From assembly GCA_947073545.1 (NCBI GenBank), contig CAMTMP010000030.1:1-49819 (forward strand): DNA of 49,819 nucleotides. Reading direction: 5' to 3'. Each line of letters starts with the position of its first letter. Position 1 is the stretch's first letter. The position numbers and the translations under genes are program-made. The notes beneath the pieces are model-generated. The model did not search any database, was not told the DNA's origin, and was given only the letters and a program-made list of their open reading frames with translations. Positions 8,167 through 17,045 of this stretch are shown here, one piece after another. The stretch comes from an uncultured bacterium (GTDB taxonomy: Bacteria; Bacillota; Clostridia; Lachnospirales; Lachnospiraceae).

Positions 8167-9168
8167 TTATCTGCCCGCCTTTCTAGCCGCATATCTCGCA
8201 AGCTGTTTTTCACGCTTCTTTGCCGCGCCGAAATCCTCGTCCTCCGCGCTCCTGAACACATATTTAAAGAAGAGTTTCTGTAAAATCGTGGCCGCAAAGA
8301 TGATCAGCAGCAGCACCACCGCCATGGCCGAAGCCAGACCTACTTTCTGCTGGGTATGCGCAATCTCGTTCATTACCACGAAATAAGTGCCCGTTCCGTT
8401 GGCGCCGCTTGTGATGACATAAGGCGGCTCGAACGCGCTCAGGGAACCGGTGATGGACAGGATCACGTTCAGCGTTACGATGGTCTTGATGCTCGGCAGA
8501 ATAATGTAGCGGAACTGTTCAAGCCGGTTGGCGCCGTCTAACATCGCCGCCTCATACAGCTCGGCATCCACCGACATGATGGCGCCGATAAACAGCACCA
8601 TATTCTGTCCGAAATACCGCCACACGGACGTGCCCACAAGGGATATATTATTAATGCTCTGGTCTTTCAACCAATAAGGAAGATTGTCTAACTGAAATCC
8701 GCACCACTGGAGAACCGTGTCAAACACGAAACCTCTGGTGTAGAAGAATTTGAAAATAAAACCGATGGCAATACCGTTGATCAGATAGGGGAAAAACATA
8801 AAGCCCTTAAAAATATTGCCGCCTTTTACTTTAAAACTTAAAACCGTGGCCAGATACAGCGCCAGTACAAGCTGTACCACGGAGCCGCCCATATAATATA
8901 AACTCAGTTTCAAGGCGCCGAAGCAGTCCTTTCTGCTGAATACGCTGGCGTAATTCTTCCAGCCCACAAATGTTCTCTTTCCCACATATTTCATCTTATA
9001 AAAACTGAATCCAACCATCTCCCCGAACGGAAGATATGTAAATGTAAATAACAGAGCCAGTGGAATAATCATAAACGCAACAATGATAATGATCTGCTGC
9101 CCTCTTCTGCTCCTTGCCCACTGCAGGAATCCCTTTTTCGTCCCCGCTGTATTTGCCTGTGCCGCCAT
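8167..9168 (-). CDS. Sugar ABC transporter permease, MalF/CUT1 type
   Basis: 333 residues with GGAGGG six bases before the ATG. After a basic N-terminus there is a first membrane helix (IIIIVAFMIIPLALLFTFTYLPFG) and five more. The EAA loop reads ELYEAAMLDGANRLEQFRYIILPSIK. The C-terminal tail is highly basic (KKREKQLARYAARKAGR). It pairs with the MalG-type permease that starts on its stop codon. Inner-membrane channel half of the manno-oligosaccharide importer. Confidence 0.9.
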   Translation of the reverse strand: MAAQANTAGTKKGFLQWARSRRGQQIIIIVAFMIIPLALLFTFTYLPFGEMVGFSFYKMKYVGKRTFVGWKNYASVFSRKDCFGALKLSLYYMGGSVVQLVLALYLATVLSFKVKGGNIFKGFMFFPYLINGIAIGFIFKFFYTRGFVFDTVLQWCGFQLDNLPYWLKDQSINNISLVGTSVWRYFGQNMVLFIGAIMSVDAELYEAAMLDGANRLEQFRYIILPSIKTIVTLNVILSITGSLSAFEPPYVITSGANGTGTYFVVMNEIAHTQQKVGLASAMAVVLLLIIFAATILQKLFFKYVFRSAEDEDFGAAKKREKQLARYAARKAGR

Positions 9169-9188
9169 ATGCTACCCTCCTGATAGTT

Positions 9189-9224
9189 GGGGGCTGCCAC
9201 TTTGATTTTTCCTGTGCCAGCCCC
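9189..9224 (-). promoter_or_regulatory. Intercistronic hairpin between binding-protein and permease genes
   Basis: GGGGCTG (9190-9196) pairs with CAGCCCC (9218-9224), extendable by CAC/GTG past one mismatch. There is no T-run after it on the minus strand, so it is more likely an mRNA-stabilising or partial-termination hairpin that lets the binding protein be made in excess, as is common in sugar ABC operons. Confidence 0.45.
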
Positions 9225-9286
9225 GGTTAACCATGCAAAACTTATAACAACTTACTTATACACATCTTTAAAATACTTCTTCCCGC

Positions 9287-10741
9287 TTAATACAGAACCT
9301 CAATGCCGCATTCCTCCTGCGCCATATTCCACGCTTCCGTCCAGTCAGCCATGATGTCATCGTAGGTCTCTGCGCCCGTAGCCGCCGCTTCAACGATTCT
9401 CTGTACCTTCGCGTCGCCGCCTGCGTTGAAGGAAAGCTCGGACTCCGCGTTTAACTCGTTCATGAAATCTTCCTCGCCGGGCAGGGAAGTCACGTTGTTT
9501 ACAACGTTTACGCCGTCAAATACGAAGGAAGTGGGAGCTGTCTTGGAAATCGGATAGCCGCCTTCCAGATCGCACCAGCCGGACTCCTCTACCATCCACT
9601 TAACGAATACCATAGCTGCCGCCTTGTTGTCGTCGGAAGCGTTCACATTAATGCCGTAGCAGTAGTCAGGACCCGCCGTCGCATACTGCTGTCCGTTTAC
9701 GGTGATCGGGAAAGGCATATAACCGATATCGTCCGGGTTATCGCCTGCCGCCTTCATCTGTGCAACCGCCCAGGAGCCGAGCACCATGGTGCCGATCTCG
9801 CCGTTGTTGATCATGGGCTTGCAGCCCTCCCAGTCTGTGGTAGTGTAGTCGTCCTCGATCAAACCCTGCGCCGTCGCATCGTAGAGAATTTTATAAAGTG
9901 CGTAAGGGCCTGTGCCGTCGCCGTGATCCTTGAAAGGCTCCGCCTCGTGGATGAATTTCTGGTTTAACCATGTCTCGTCACCGTTTGTGATCGCGCCGAG
10001 ATAGCCGTCCCATGCGCCGCCCATTGTCCAGCCTGCCGCATAGTTTGTGTAGAGCGGAATCGCGTCAGTCTTATCCTTGATCGCCTGTAAAGCTGCGATG
10101 AACTCATCGGGTGTCTTGGGAAGAGTTGTCACGCCCGCGTCGGCGAACACCTTCTTATTATAAAGAACGCCCTGCGCGTTACCCATGTAACCGATGCCGT
10201 AGCAGTTGCCTGCCGTGTCCTTCCACTGATCCGCAAAATTGATATATTCGCTCATCTCTTCCACGGTGCCGTAAGGGACAAAGTATGTAGGAAGCTCAGC
10301 CGCGTCCACTGCGGGAATGAACATCACGTCGCCCCAGTCCCCGGCGGAAAGACGAAGCAGGGAATCTTCCTGATAATCCGTGATGCCCTCGGTCTCCACC
10401 GTGATACCGGGATATACTTCATTGAATTTAGCGATCAGATCAGGTATCGTGCCATCCTCCTCACGGTCGGTTTTGTGATGGATGAACTTGATCGTGGTTG
10501 TCAGATCCTTATAGTCCTGCCCCAGATTGATCGATGCATAGGTGATACCCGATGCCGCTGCGGGCGCTTCCGCGCCGTCGTCTGCCGCGTCATCCGCTGC
10601 GGGAGTCTCTATCTCCTCCGCTGCCGTATCATCTGCCGCTGCCGGAGCTTCCGCTGCACCTTCATCGGAACCGCCGCAGGCTGTCAGTAATAAAGTCATC
10701 GCTGCTGCCAAAGTAAGCGCTAACACTTTTCTCAGTTTCAT
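9287..10741 (-). CDS. Extracellular solute-binding lipoprotein of sugar ABC transporter
   Basis: About 484 residues from ATG 10741; the ATG at 10750 lies only two bases after GGAGG, too close. A lipoprotein signal peptide (KLRKVLALTLAAAM..LLLTAC) puts the lipid-modified Cys near residue 22. An acidic Ala/Asp/Glu/Pro linker of about 40 residues follows, then a family 1 solute-binding domain (ITVETEGITDYQEDSLLRLSAGDWGDVMF and later VFVKWMVEESGW). It captures oligosaccharide outside the membrane and passes it to the two permeases. First gene of the manno-oligosaccharide operon. A cre-like site overlaps the signal-peptide codons. Confidence 0.9.
   Translation of the reverse strand: MKLRKVLALTLAAAMTLLLTACGGSDEGAAEAPAAADDTAAEEIETPAADDAADDGAEAPAAASGITYASINLGQDYKDLTTTIKFIHHKTDREEDGTIPDLIAKFNEVYPGITVETEGITDYQEDSLLRLSAGDWGDVMFIPAVDAAELPTYFVPYGTVEEMSEYINFADQWKDTAGNCYGIGYMGNAQGVLYNKKVFADAGVTTLPKTPDEFIAALQAIKDKTDAIPLYTNYAAGWTMGGAWDGYLGAITNGDETWLNQKFIHEAEPFKDHGDGTGPYALYKILYDATAQGLIEDDYTTTDWEGCKPMINNGEIGTMVLGSWAVAQMKAAGDNPDDIGYMPFPITVNGQQYATAGPDYCYGINVNASDDNKAAAMVFVKWMVEESGWCDLEGGYPISKTAPTSFVFDGVNVVNNVTSLPGEEDFMNELNAESELSFNAGGDAKVQRIVEAAATGAETYDDIMADWTEAWNMAQEECGIEVLY
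10712..10725. promoter_or_regulatory. Candidate cre (CcpA) site inside the binding-protein gene start
   Basis: AGTAAGCGCTAACA resembles the catabolite-responsive element consensus TGWAANCGNTNWCA, with the first base deviating. It lies about 20-30 bases into the first gene of a sugar operon, a position where CcpA roadblocks are known. By-eye call. Confidence 0.4.
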
Positions 10742-10786
10742 AATAGTCATATCCTCCTTTTTTTATCTGACTCTCTCGGAGCCGTT

Positions 10787-10816
10787 AGTTAATTATTTAA
10801 CTTTAAATTAAGTATA
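10787..10816 (-). promoter_or_regulatory. Candidate promoter and operator of the manno-oligosaccharide operon
   Basis: On the minus strand TATACT (10816-10811) is a plausible -10 box but its -35 box is weak. Just downstream lies the palindrome AGTTAATTATTTAACT (10787-10802), where a LacI-type repressor could block transcription. The whole gap 10751-11109 is very A/T-rich and non-coding, as expected of a divergent control region. Confidence 0.35.
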
Positions 10817-11109
10817 CACAAGTTAAAATATTAATCATCAGTTATTCTTGCGTTTTATATACTATTATTGCTATATTTGTGATTTTCTTCTATTTGTACA
10901 ATTTTATAATTTATTTTTTAGTCATTTTTCACAATTATTAGCTTTATTATAATTATAAAAAGCCTAAATACATCTAATATTATTAACTCATTTTACTTAA
11001 ATTAATGTTTTTCCAGAAATCATCCGATATGTTTATCAGCTTCCCATAAACTTGTTCTTATCCATAGATTGATATGAAGTGATACATGTCAGTCGGAAAG
11101 GTTACTTCT

Positions 11110-12024
11110 ATGACATTCCGCGAACAATACGAGAACACGTTCACCGTAACGGCGGACACGCCACCGGAAAACCGGCCCGACGCATCCTATTTTGCAGGCG
11201 TTTTCTATGATCTGCCGGAATTTTTCAACGAACAAATTCCCACCGTCCTATGCGGCGGCAGTGTCAGGATCAACGAGGCACTCTCACTCTCCTACGCCCC
11301 TTTGGACTGTCGGATGCTTCTCTGTACGCTGGAGGGGGAAGGAAGCCTTCTGATAGAAGGGCAGCGTCGTCCGCTGAACGTCGGCACGCTTCTCTATCTG
11401 GACCGCAGCAAATGCTCCTTTTCTATGCATGTCGAAATGGGTTTTTGGCATTTTATCGTTTTTTCGTTCCGGGGGGGGCATTTTCCCGTGTATGAGTCCA
11501 TGGCCGCCTTTGACACTTTTCTGCTTGCACAGGTTGTAGGCCATTCTTCCGTACCCAGAAACTTAAAGCAGCTTCTTTCCGGTGATCCCGGCGCTGCCCT
11601 GGCAAACAAGCTGCGGGACGCCGGTCTCATAACCGCCATTGTGACAGAACTTTTGGCAAAAACACTCGATCATGAACCCCCGGAAGAGGCGCAAAAAAAA
11701 TACGCTCCCTATCTGCGGGAGCTGAAGCACTATATGGACAGCCATCCGAACCGCCCGCTGAAGCTGGAGGATCTGGCGCGTCACAGTCATATGAGCAAAT
11801 ACCGGATCTGCCATGAGTTTTCCGACGCCTTCGGTCTGCCGCCCATCAAATATCTGAACAAAAAAAGAATGGAAGCCGCTGAGAACCTGCTGCTCTCCAC
11901 AGAAAAAAAAGTGCATGAGATCGCGCTGGAAACAGGCTTTGAAAACACGAATCACTTTATCCGGCTCTTTAAGAAGGAATACGGCTCCACGCCGCAGGCG
12001 TACAGAGAGACGCATCAGTCATAA
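11110..12024 (+). CDS. AraC family transcriptional regulator
   Basis: 304 residues from ATG 11110 (GGAAAGG 8 bases upstream); ATG 11086 in the same frame is an alternative with a weaker site. The N-terminal part is a cupin-like sugar-sensing domain (VRINEALSLSYAPLDCRMLLCTLEGEGSLLIEGQ). The C-terminal 100 residues hold two helix-turn-helix units (LKLEDLARHSHMSKYRICHEF and KVHEIALETGFENTNHFIRLFK). It is divergent from the manno-oligosaccharide operon, so it probably activates it on sensing sugar. Its stop overlaps the convergent lacI-type gene by 10 bases. Confidence 0.9.
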   Translation: MTFREQYENTFTVTADTPPENRPDASYFAGVFYDLPEFFNEQIPTVLCGGSVRINEALSLSYAPLDCRMLLCTLEGEGSLLIEGQRRPLNVGTLLYLDRSKCSFSMHVEMGFWHFIVFSFRGGHFPVYESMAAFDTFLLAQVVGHSSVPRNLKQLLSGDPGAALANKLRDAGLITAIVTELLAKTLDHEPPEEAQKKYAPYLRELKHYMDSHPNRPLKLEDLARHSHMSKYRICHEFSDAFGLPPIKYLNKKRMEAAENLLLSTEKKVHEIALETGFENTNHFIRLFKKEYGSTPQAYRETHQS

Positions 12025-13049
12025 TGCGCCTCTCTTACACTTTCCTTATAAACAATTCTGCCGTCCACAATGGTCACGCCTTTCCTGTAAGGCTCCCCGG
12101 CAATCTTGCGGATCAGATTTTTCACGGTCTGATTCGCCATCTCCGCTATGTTCACCTCATAGGTCGTAATCCGTACATCGCAAAGCCCCGGCGGCTGGTA
12201 ATTGTCATACCCCACCACGGAGATATCCTGCGGCACACGGTAACCGCGCTGTTCCAGCTCACTAACGAGATTGGCGGCGGCCACATCGTTGTTACACACA
12301 AAGGCGGTGGGCATCTCCTCCGGCAGCTTCCATGTAAAGCCCACATCCGACCGGCCCGTCTCCGGATTCCGGTCGTCTAACACCCAGTCCTTCCTCACTT
12401 CCAGCCCGTGCTCGCTTAAGGACTTCACATACCCGAAATAACGGTCTGTGATGGAATCCGTATAGTGTACGTTTCCCACAAAGGCAATCTTTTCATGTCC
12501 CAGCTCAAAGAGATAATTGGTCATGCGGTACATACCGAAATAGCTGTTGGAAATCACCGAATCATAGACACCGTTGCGGTCCACAAAGTCAAGAAGGATA
12601 AACGGCAGTTCCACCTGCTCCAACAGTTTTTCCATGTAAGCCTTCTTCGGTCTGCCTATGATGATCAGCCCTTCTGTCTTTCTCTCCCCGAGTAGCCTGG
12701 GCATAACCAGCCTGTCCTCATCCTCCGCCTGCAGCACCTCCAGCATGGTGAAACACCCCTTCTGCACCGCCGCGGTAGCCACCTCCTGATACAGATTCCA
12801 GTAAAAAGATTCGTATTTTGCAAGAAAGCGGTCCGAGACGATCACGCCGAACGTATAACTTACAGCGCTCCCGGAACGCTCCCTGTATTTGGCGTTTGCG
12901 GATCTGTATCCCATCTCCTCCGCCTTTTTCTTGATTTTGATGCGAAGCTCCTCGCTGACGCCCTTCTGGTCAGACAGCGCCTTAGATACCGTCACCGTAC
13001 TGACGCCCATCACCTTCGCAATATCCGCCATTTTAACTGCTTTAGCCAT
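12015..13049 (-). CDS. LacI family transcriptional regulator
   Basis: 344 residues; GGTAGGAG precedes the ATG. N-terminal LacI helix-turn-helix (VKMADIAKVMGVSTVTVSKALS, residues about 5-26), then a periplasmic-binding-protein-like effector domain (FGVIVSDRF, VVGYDNYQPPGLCDVRITTYEV). It probably represses the neighbouring sugar operon until an oligosaccharide binds, but the target is not shown by sequence. It overlaps the AraC-type gene tail to tail. Its own promoter lies at 13093-13120, with an inverted repeat TTTAAG/CTTAAA (13073-13093) next to the -10 box that may be an autoregulatory operator. Confidence 0.9.
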   Translation of the reverse strand: MAKAVKMADIAKVMGVSTVTVSKALSDQKGVSEELRIKIKKKAEEMGYRSANAKYRERSGSAVSYTFGVIVSDRFLAKYESFYWNLYQEVATAAVQKGCFTMLEVLQAEDEDRLVMPRLLGERKTEGLIIIGRPKKAYMEKLLEQVELPFILLDFVDRNGVYDSVISNSYFGMYRMTNYLFELGHEKIAFVGNVHYTDSITDRYFGYVKSLSEHGLEVRKDWVLDDRNPETGRSDVGFTWKLPEEMPTAFVCNNDVAAANLVSELEQRGYRVPQDISVVGYDNYQPPGLCDVRITTYEVNIAEMANQTVKNLIRKIAGEPYRKGVTIVDGRIVYKESVREAHYD

Positions 13050-13092
13050 ATTCTCCTACCTTATATTAATATTTTAAGTCAATACAGCTTAA

Positions 13093-13120
13093 ATTATAAG
13101 GTAATCCTCATTATTGTCAA
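13093..13120 (-). promoter_or_regulatory. Sigma-A promoter of the lacI-type gene
   Basis: TTGACA (13120-13115), 16-base spacer, TATAAT (13098-13093) on the minus strand, followed by a TTTAAG/CTTAAA dyad. It sits in the gap between the lacI-type gene and the end of the ABC exporter genes. Confidence 0.6.
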
Positions 13121-13188
13121 CCGTCTTCGAAAAAAAACGGCACATTGTCAAAAAAGGGCATTTTTATTTGTCTATTTTTACAAAAATA

Positions 13189-14964
13189 TTAGCAGGCCTT
13201 AAACTGCGCCATATAGAGCTGATAGTAGATTCCCTTCTTTTCCATAAGCTCATCCGCACTGCCCTCCTCCAATATCTTTCCGTCGTCCACCACAAAAATA
13301 CGGTCCGCCTTACGGATCGTGGAAAGCCTGTGGGCAATGACAAAGGACGTTCTGCCCGCAAGCAGATGCTCGATCCCCTCCTGTACCAGCAGCTCCGTCT
13401 TTGTGTCTATGCTGGAAGTGGCCTCGTCCAGAATCAGTATCTTCGGATCTGAAACCATCGTTCTTGCAAAGGCTAAAAGCTGTTTCTGCCCGACGGAGAG
13501 TCCGCCGCCCCGCTCGGAAAGCACTGTCTCATACCCCTTTTCCAGCTTCACAATAAAGTCATGGGCATTGACTGCTCTGGCTGCCGCCTCGATCTCCTCA
13601 TCCGTGGCGTCCAGTCTGCCATAGCGGATATTTTCCCGTATCGTGCCGGAAAAGAGGAAGTTATCCTGTGTCATAATTCCCATCTGACCGCGCAGACTGT
13701 TAAGCGTAGCCTCCCGCACATCCCTCCCGTCTATCCTGACCGCACCGCCCGTCGTCTCGTAGAAGCGGCTGATCAGATTGACTATAGTGGTCTTTCCCGC
13801 TCCCGTTGGCCCTACCAGCGCGATCATCTCACCCGGCTTGATTGTAAAGCTCACATCATCAAGCACCTTCACCTTGTCATCGTAGGAGAAATCCACATGG
13901 TCAAATACCACCTCCCCCGCAATCTCCGGCATCGGCTCCGCTCCCGCTCCGTCCGCAATGCCCGGTTCCGTGTCCAGAATCTCAAAAATCCGCTCCGCCC
14001 CCGCAATGTTCGTCACAAGCTGGTTATAAAAATTGCTGATATTGTGGATGGGCTGCCAGAACATATTCAGGTAAGTGCCGAAGGCGATAAATGTGCCCAC
14101 CGACACTGCATCCACTCCCAGAACTACAATTCCCGTAAAGTACAGGAAAATACAGCCAAGTCCCCATGACAGGTCAATCACGGAACCGAAAGAATCGCTC
14201 ATACGAACCGCGTCGAAAAAAGAGATTCTGTGCTCCTTTAACAGTTCATCAAAGGTATCCTCCGTCTCCTTCTCGGCATGAAAGCTCTGGATAATGCGGA
14301 TACCCGCCATATCCTCATGGATAAACGCGTTCAGGTTGGCCGACTTCTTCCGGAAACTCTGCCAGCGTGGATGCGCCTTGTATTCGATATAAAAGGTCGC
14401 TGCCGCCATAAACGGCAGGGTCAGCAAAGACGCAAGCGCAAGCGCCGGATTCTTGCAGACCATAATCACAATGACGGCAATCACCTTGAGGCCGTCCGGC
14501 ACCAGCGTGGTCACGCAGTTGGAAAGCACATCCTTCAGGGAATTGATATCCCCGATAATACGGGAGAGAATTTTTCCCGTAGGCCTGCTGTCAAAAAAGG
14601 CAAAATCCAGTTGTTGAATATGGGTGTACAACTCCTGCCTGATTGTCAGGAGAATCCGATTGCACACCTTGGCCATAATATACATCCTGAGCTTCACAGT
14701 CGCCACCAGCGTCAGATTCATTGCCAGTGCCATCACAAGCAGCCGGTAAAGCCCCTCAAAATTATTTTGACTAATATAGTCATCTATGGCAGATTCCATA
14801 ATCAGCGGGTTCATCAATCGGACCGCCACGCCGTACCCCATAGCTGCAAGCACCAGAATAATCTGCCATTTATACGCAAACAGATATCCCAGCAGCCGCT
14901 TTAAGGTCTGCGCCTTGCTCCGTGCCGCACTCTGTTCATCATCTTTATACGAGTTGAAGGACAT
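13189..14964 (-). CDS. Heterodimeric ABC multidrug-type exporter, subunit with intact Walker B Glu (BmrD-like)
   Basis: 591 residues from ATG 14964, chosen because GGGAGGTG lies six bases upstream. N-terminal six-helix ABC exporter membrane domain, then a nucleotide-binding domain: Walker A GPTGAGKT, signature LSVGQKQ (non-canonical Val instead of Gly), Walker B ILILDEATSSID with the catalytic Glu, and H-loop IAHRLS. The start overlaps the end of the upstream exporter gene by 20 bases, so the two are coupled. Non-canonical signature here and a missing Glu in the partner are the hallmark of heterodimeric exporters of the TM287/288, BmrCD and EfrAB kind, with one degenerate ATP site. The exported substrate is unknown; drugs are likely. 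Confidence 0.9.
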   Translation of the reverse strand: MSFNSYKDDEQSAARSKAQTLKRLLGYLFAYKWQIILVLAAMGYGVAVRLMNPLIMESAIDDYISQNNFEGLYRLLVMALAMNLTLVATVKLRMYIMAKVCNRILLTIRQELYTHIQQLDFAFFDSRPTGKILSRIIGDINSLKDVLSNCVTTLVPDGLKVIAVIVIMVCKNPALALASLLTLPFMAAATFYIEYKAHPRWQSFRKKSANLNAFIHEDMAGIRIIQSFHAEKETEDTFDELLKEHRISFFDAVRMSDSFGSVIDLSWGLGCIFLYFTGIVVLGVDAVSVGTFIAFGTYLNMFWQPIHNISNFYNQLVTNIAGAERIFEILDTEPGIADGAGAEPMPEIAGEVVFDHVDFSYDDKVKVLDDVSFTIKPGEMIALVGPTGAGKTTIVNLISRFYETTGGAVRIDGRDVREATLNSLRGQMGIMTQDNFLFSGTIRENIRYGRLDATDEEIEAAARAVNAHDFIVKLEKGYETVLSERGGGLSVGQKQLLAFARTMVSDPKILILDEATSSIDTKTELLVQEGIEHLLAGRTSFVIAHRLSTIRKADRIFVVDDGKILEEGSADELMEKKGIYYQLYMAQFKAC

Positions 14965-16759
14965 CCGTTTCACCTCCCGTCTTTTTCTCTATTCCGCCGT
15001 TCTCCGCCGTCTGTATGTCCGCGTCCGATTCACCGTCAGCTCCCACGACCCCGCCATACTGGGACAGGTATGTCTCGTAATACAGACCGTGTTTTCCCAG
15101 AAGTTCCTCATGGGTGCCGCGCTCCGCAATAGCGCCGCCTTCCAGCACCAGAATCTCGTCCGCGTGGCGCACCGCGCTGATCCTGTGGCCAATAATGATC
15201 TTTGTGGTATGCTCGAGATTCGCAAGAGTCTGCTGGATCATCTGCTCCGTCTCCGTATCCAGCGCGGAAGTGGAATCGTCCAGCACCAGAATCGGATTTT
15301 TCTTGGAAAGCGCACGCGCTATACTGATGCGCTGTTTCTGTCCGCCGGACAGTCCCACGCCCCGCTCGCCGATCACCGTGTCATACTGCTTTTCCATCCG
15401 CTCGATGAAACCGCTCGCCTGCGCGTCCGTGGACGCCTTGCGCACCGTCCTGAAATCCACATACCGCTTTTTTCCCAGCTTAATGTTGTCGCCTATGGTA
15501 TCCGAAAACAGAAAGACATCCTGCATCACAAAGCTCACACTTGTGCGGAGCTGTTCCAGCGTCAGACTGCGGATATCCACATCGTCCAGATAAATGGCAC
15601 CGCCCGTGGCATCATACATGCGCTGTAAAAGCTGGATGATGGATGTCTTGCCCGCTCCCGTCGTCCCCATAATGCCAAGCGTCTTTCCCGCCTCCACGGT
15701 AAACGTGATATCACGGAGGATCTCATGCTGATCCGCCTTGTGGAAGGAAACATGGTCAAAGCATACCTTTCCTTCCACTCTCTGTAGCTTGACCGGATTA
15801 GTCACCTCTGTGACCGTCGGCGTTTCCTCATATATTTTCCGTATCTTTTTGTTGGACGCCACTGCGGAGGAGAAGCTGTTGGTTAGCCATCCCAACATCT
15901 CCATAGGCCACACGATATTCATGGAATACTCCACAAATGCCGTTATCTGCCCAAGTGTCATCTCCCCGTCAATCACAAACCGTCCACCGACCAATAAGGT
16001 CAATAGAGGCAAAACCGTAGTAATAACCGTAAAAACCGGATAGTAGCGCACAAGCACCTTTGACTGTGCCATATTCAGATCATAGTAGCGTTTATTGTGG
16101 GAGAGAAACTTGTCGATCTCAAAGGCTTCCCTGGCAAATGCCTTGACCGTCCGCACACCGCCCAGATTTTCCTCCGCCACCGTGTTGAGAACCGCATTCT
16201 CCTCGCTGATGGCCTCGTAAACCGCTCCCAGTTTTCTCTCCATAATCACCGCCACGGCGCCGCACAGAAGCATGGCCGCCCCGGAAATCATGGCCAGCTT
16301 CCGGTTAATCATAGACATACAGACGAGAATGATTGCCGTGTGATAAAACACCTCTATTAGCAGCATACCCACATAGCCGACCGCGTCCCATATATGGTCG
16401 ATATCCTCCTTGACGCGGGCCATCAGCTCTCCCGTATTCGTGCGGTCGAAAAAATCCGCGCTCAAGGACTGGATATGCCGAAAAAGATCCCGCCGCATAT
16501 CCCCGGAAATTCGGGCACCGTTTTTGTCGAATGTGTACTCTTTCAAATACTGGAAGATACATCTGCCAAGCCCAACGCCCAGAAAGCCCAGCAGCAGAAA
16601 CTTTAGTTTTTCGATATTTCCGCCCACGATCACGTCGTCCACCACATGCGCCGTCAACCGTGGCGCCACCATATCCAGCGTGACCGCGATCAAAAGGGAA
16701 AGCACCGCCCCCAGATAGGAAAAGCGGTAATCCCATATGTAACTTGATATTTTTTTCAT
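14945..16759 (-). CDS. Heterodimeric ABC multidrug-type exporter, subunit with degenerate Walker B (BmrC-like)
   Basis: 604 residues. Membrane domain with helices from residue 10 on, then a nucleotide-binding domain: Walker A GTTGAGKTS, canonical signature LSGGQKQR, Walker B ILVLDDSTSALD in which Asp replaces the catalytic Glu, and H-loop IGHRIS. In family terms its ATP site is the degenerate one, completed by the odd LSVGQ of the partner subunit. An extra hydrophilic tail of about 40 residues follows the ATPase domain. The ATG has AGGGGG seven bases upstream and GGAGG fifteen upstream; this GGAGG can be sequestered by the leader RNA. Expression is likely controlled by the leader peptide and terminator upstream. 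Confidence 0.9.
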   Translation of the reverse strand: MKKISSYIWDYRFSYLGAVLSLLIAVTLDMVAPRLTAHVVDDVIVGGNIEKLKFLLLGFLGVGLGRCIFQYLKEYTFDKNGARISGDMRRDLFRHIQSLSADFFDRTNTGELMARVKEDIDHIWDAVGYVGMLLIEVFYHTAIILVCMSMINRKLAMISGAAMLLCGAVAVIMERKLGAVYEAISEENAVLNTVAEENLGGVRTVKAFAREAFEIDKFLSHNKRYYDLNMAQSKVLVRYYPVFTVITTVLPLLTLLVGGRFVIDGEMTLGQITAFVEYSMNIVWPMEMLGWLTNSFSSAVASNKKIRKIYEETPTVTEVTNPVKLQRVEGKVCFDHVSFHKADQHEILRDITFTVEAGKTLGIMGTTGAGKTSIIQLLQRMYDATGGAIYLDDVDIRSLTLEQLRTSVSFVMQDVFLFSDTIGDNIKLGKKRYVDFRTVRKASTDAQASGFIERMEKQYDTVIGERGVGLSGGQKQRISIARALSKKNPILVLDDSTSALDTETEQMIQQTLANLEHTTKIIIGHRISAVRHADEILVLEGGAIAERGTHEELLGKHGLYYETYLSQYGGVVGADGESDADIQTAENGGIEKKTGGETDVLQLV

Positions 16760-16790
16760 GCTTGATCCCCCTGTACCTCCGCAACATAGA

Positions 16791-16821
16791 AAAAGGCTGT
16801 AGGTAAATTACCTACAGCCTT
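16791..16821 (-). terminator. Intrinsic terminator in the leader of the ABC exporter genes
   Basis: AAGGCTGTAGGTAA and TTACCTACAGCCTT form a perfect stem around a single central base; on the minus strand it is followed by TTTTTC. It lies between the leader peptide stop (16857) and the exporter start (16759), so it would stop transcription before the exporter genes unless prevented. Confidence 0.75.
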
Positions 16822-16856
16822 AAAAGCCCTGCACATCTATTCATCGGCCAACAGGG

Positions 16857-16970
16857 TCAACAAACCCTGCCCCAGCCGATTTTTCTATATGCGGAGGTAA
16901 TTCCATGTAACATCACGGTATTCAGTTGTAACTTACTATCGACTGCAACATTCACACTGTGTAAAAACAT
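16857..16970 (-). CDS. Leader peptide of an attenuator controlling the ABC exporter (BmrB-like)
   Basis: 37-residue open frame from ATG 16970 with a very strong AAAGGAGGT six bases upstream. It starts MFLHSVNVAVDSKLQL and ends RKIGWGRVC. No similarity to a folded protein is evident, and the strong ribosome site on such a short frame just before a terminator suggests that translation itself is the signal. The end of the frame carries ATTACCTCCGCA, which can pair with its own Shine-Dalgarno (GGAGGTAAT) or with TGCGGAGGTA before the exporter gene. The stop lies in a hairpin (CAGGGT/ACCCTG). In B. subtilis the bmrB leader controls bmrCD by ribosome-mediated attenuation; this has the same layout but unrelated sequence as far as I can tell. 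Confidence 0.7.
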   Translation of the reverse strand: MFLHSVNVAVDSKLQLNTVMLHGITSAYRKIGWGRVC

Positions 16971-17016
16971 AAGATTACCTCCTTTCCGAAATTTTGTGTT
17001 AATAGTTACTTTTGCC

Positions 17017-17045
17017 ATCTTAGTACATATGACAAGTGTTGTCAA
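17017..17045 (-). promoter_or_regulatory. Strong sigma-A promoter of leader-exporter operon with operator-like palindrome
   Basis: TTGACA (17045-17040), 17-base spacer, TAAGAT (17022-17017) on the minus strand. The palindrome TGACAAGTGTTGTCA (17030-17044) covers the -35 box and could bind a repressor. Confidence 0.7.

Noticed and set aside
16971..17045. Longer version of the leader frame starting at 17045
   Set aside because: It would start inside the -35 box of the promoter; the strong Shine-Dalgarno fits ATG 16970 instead.
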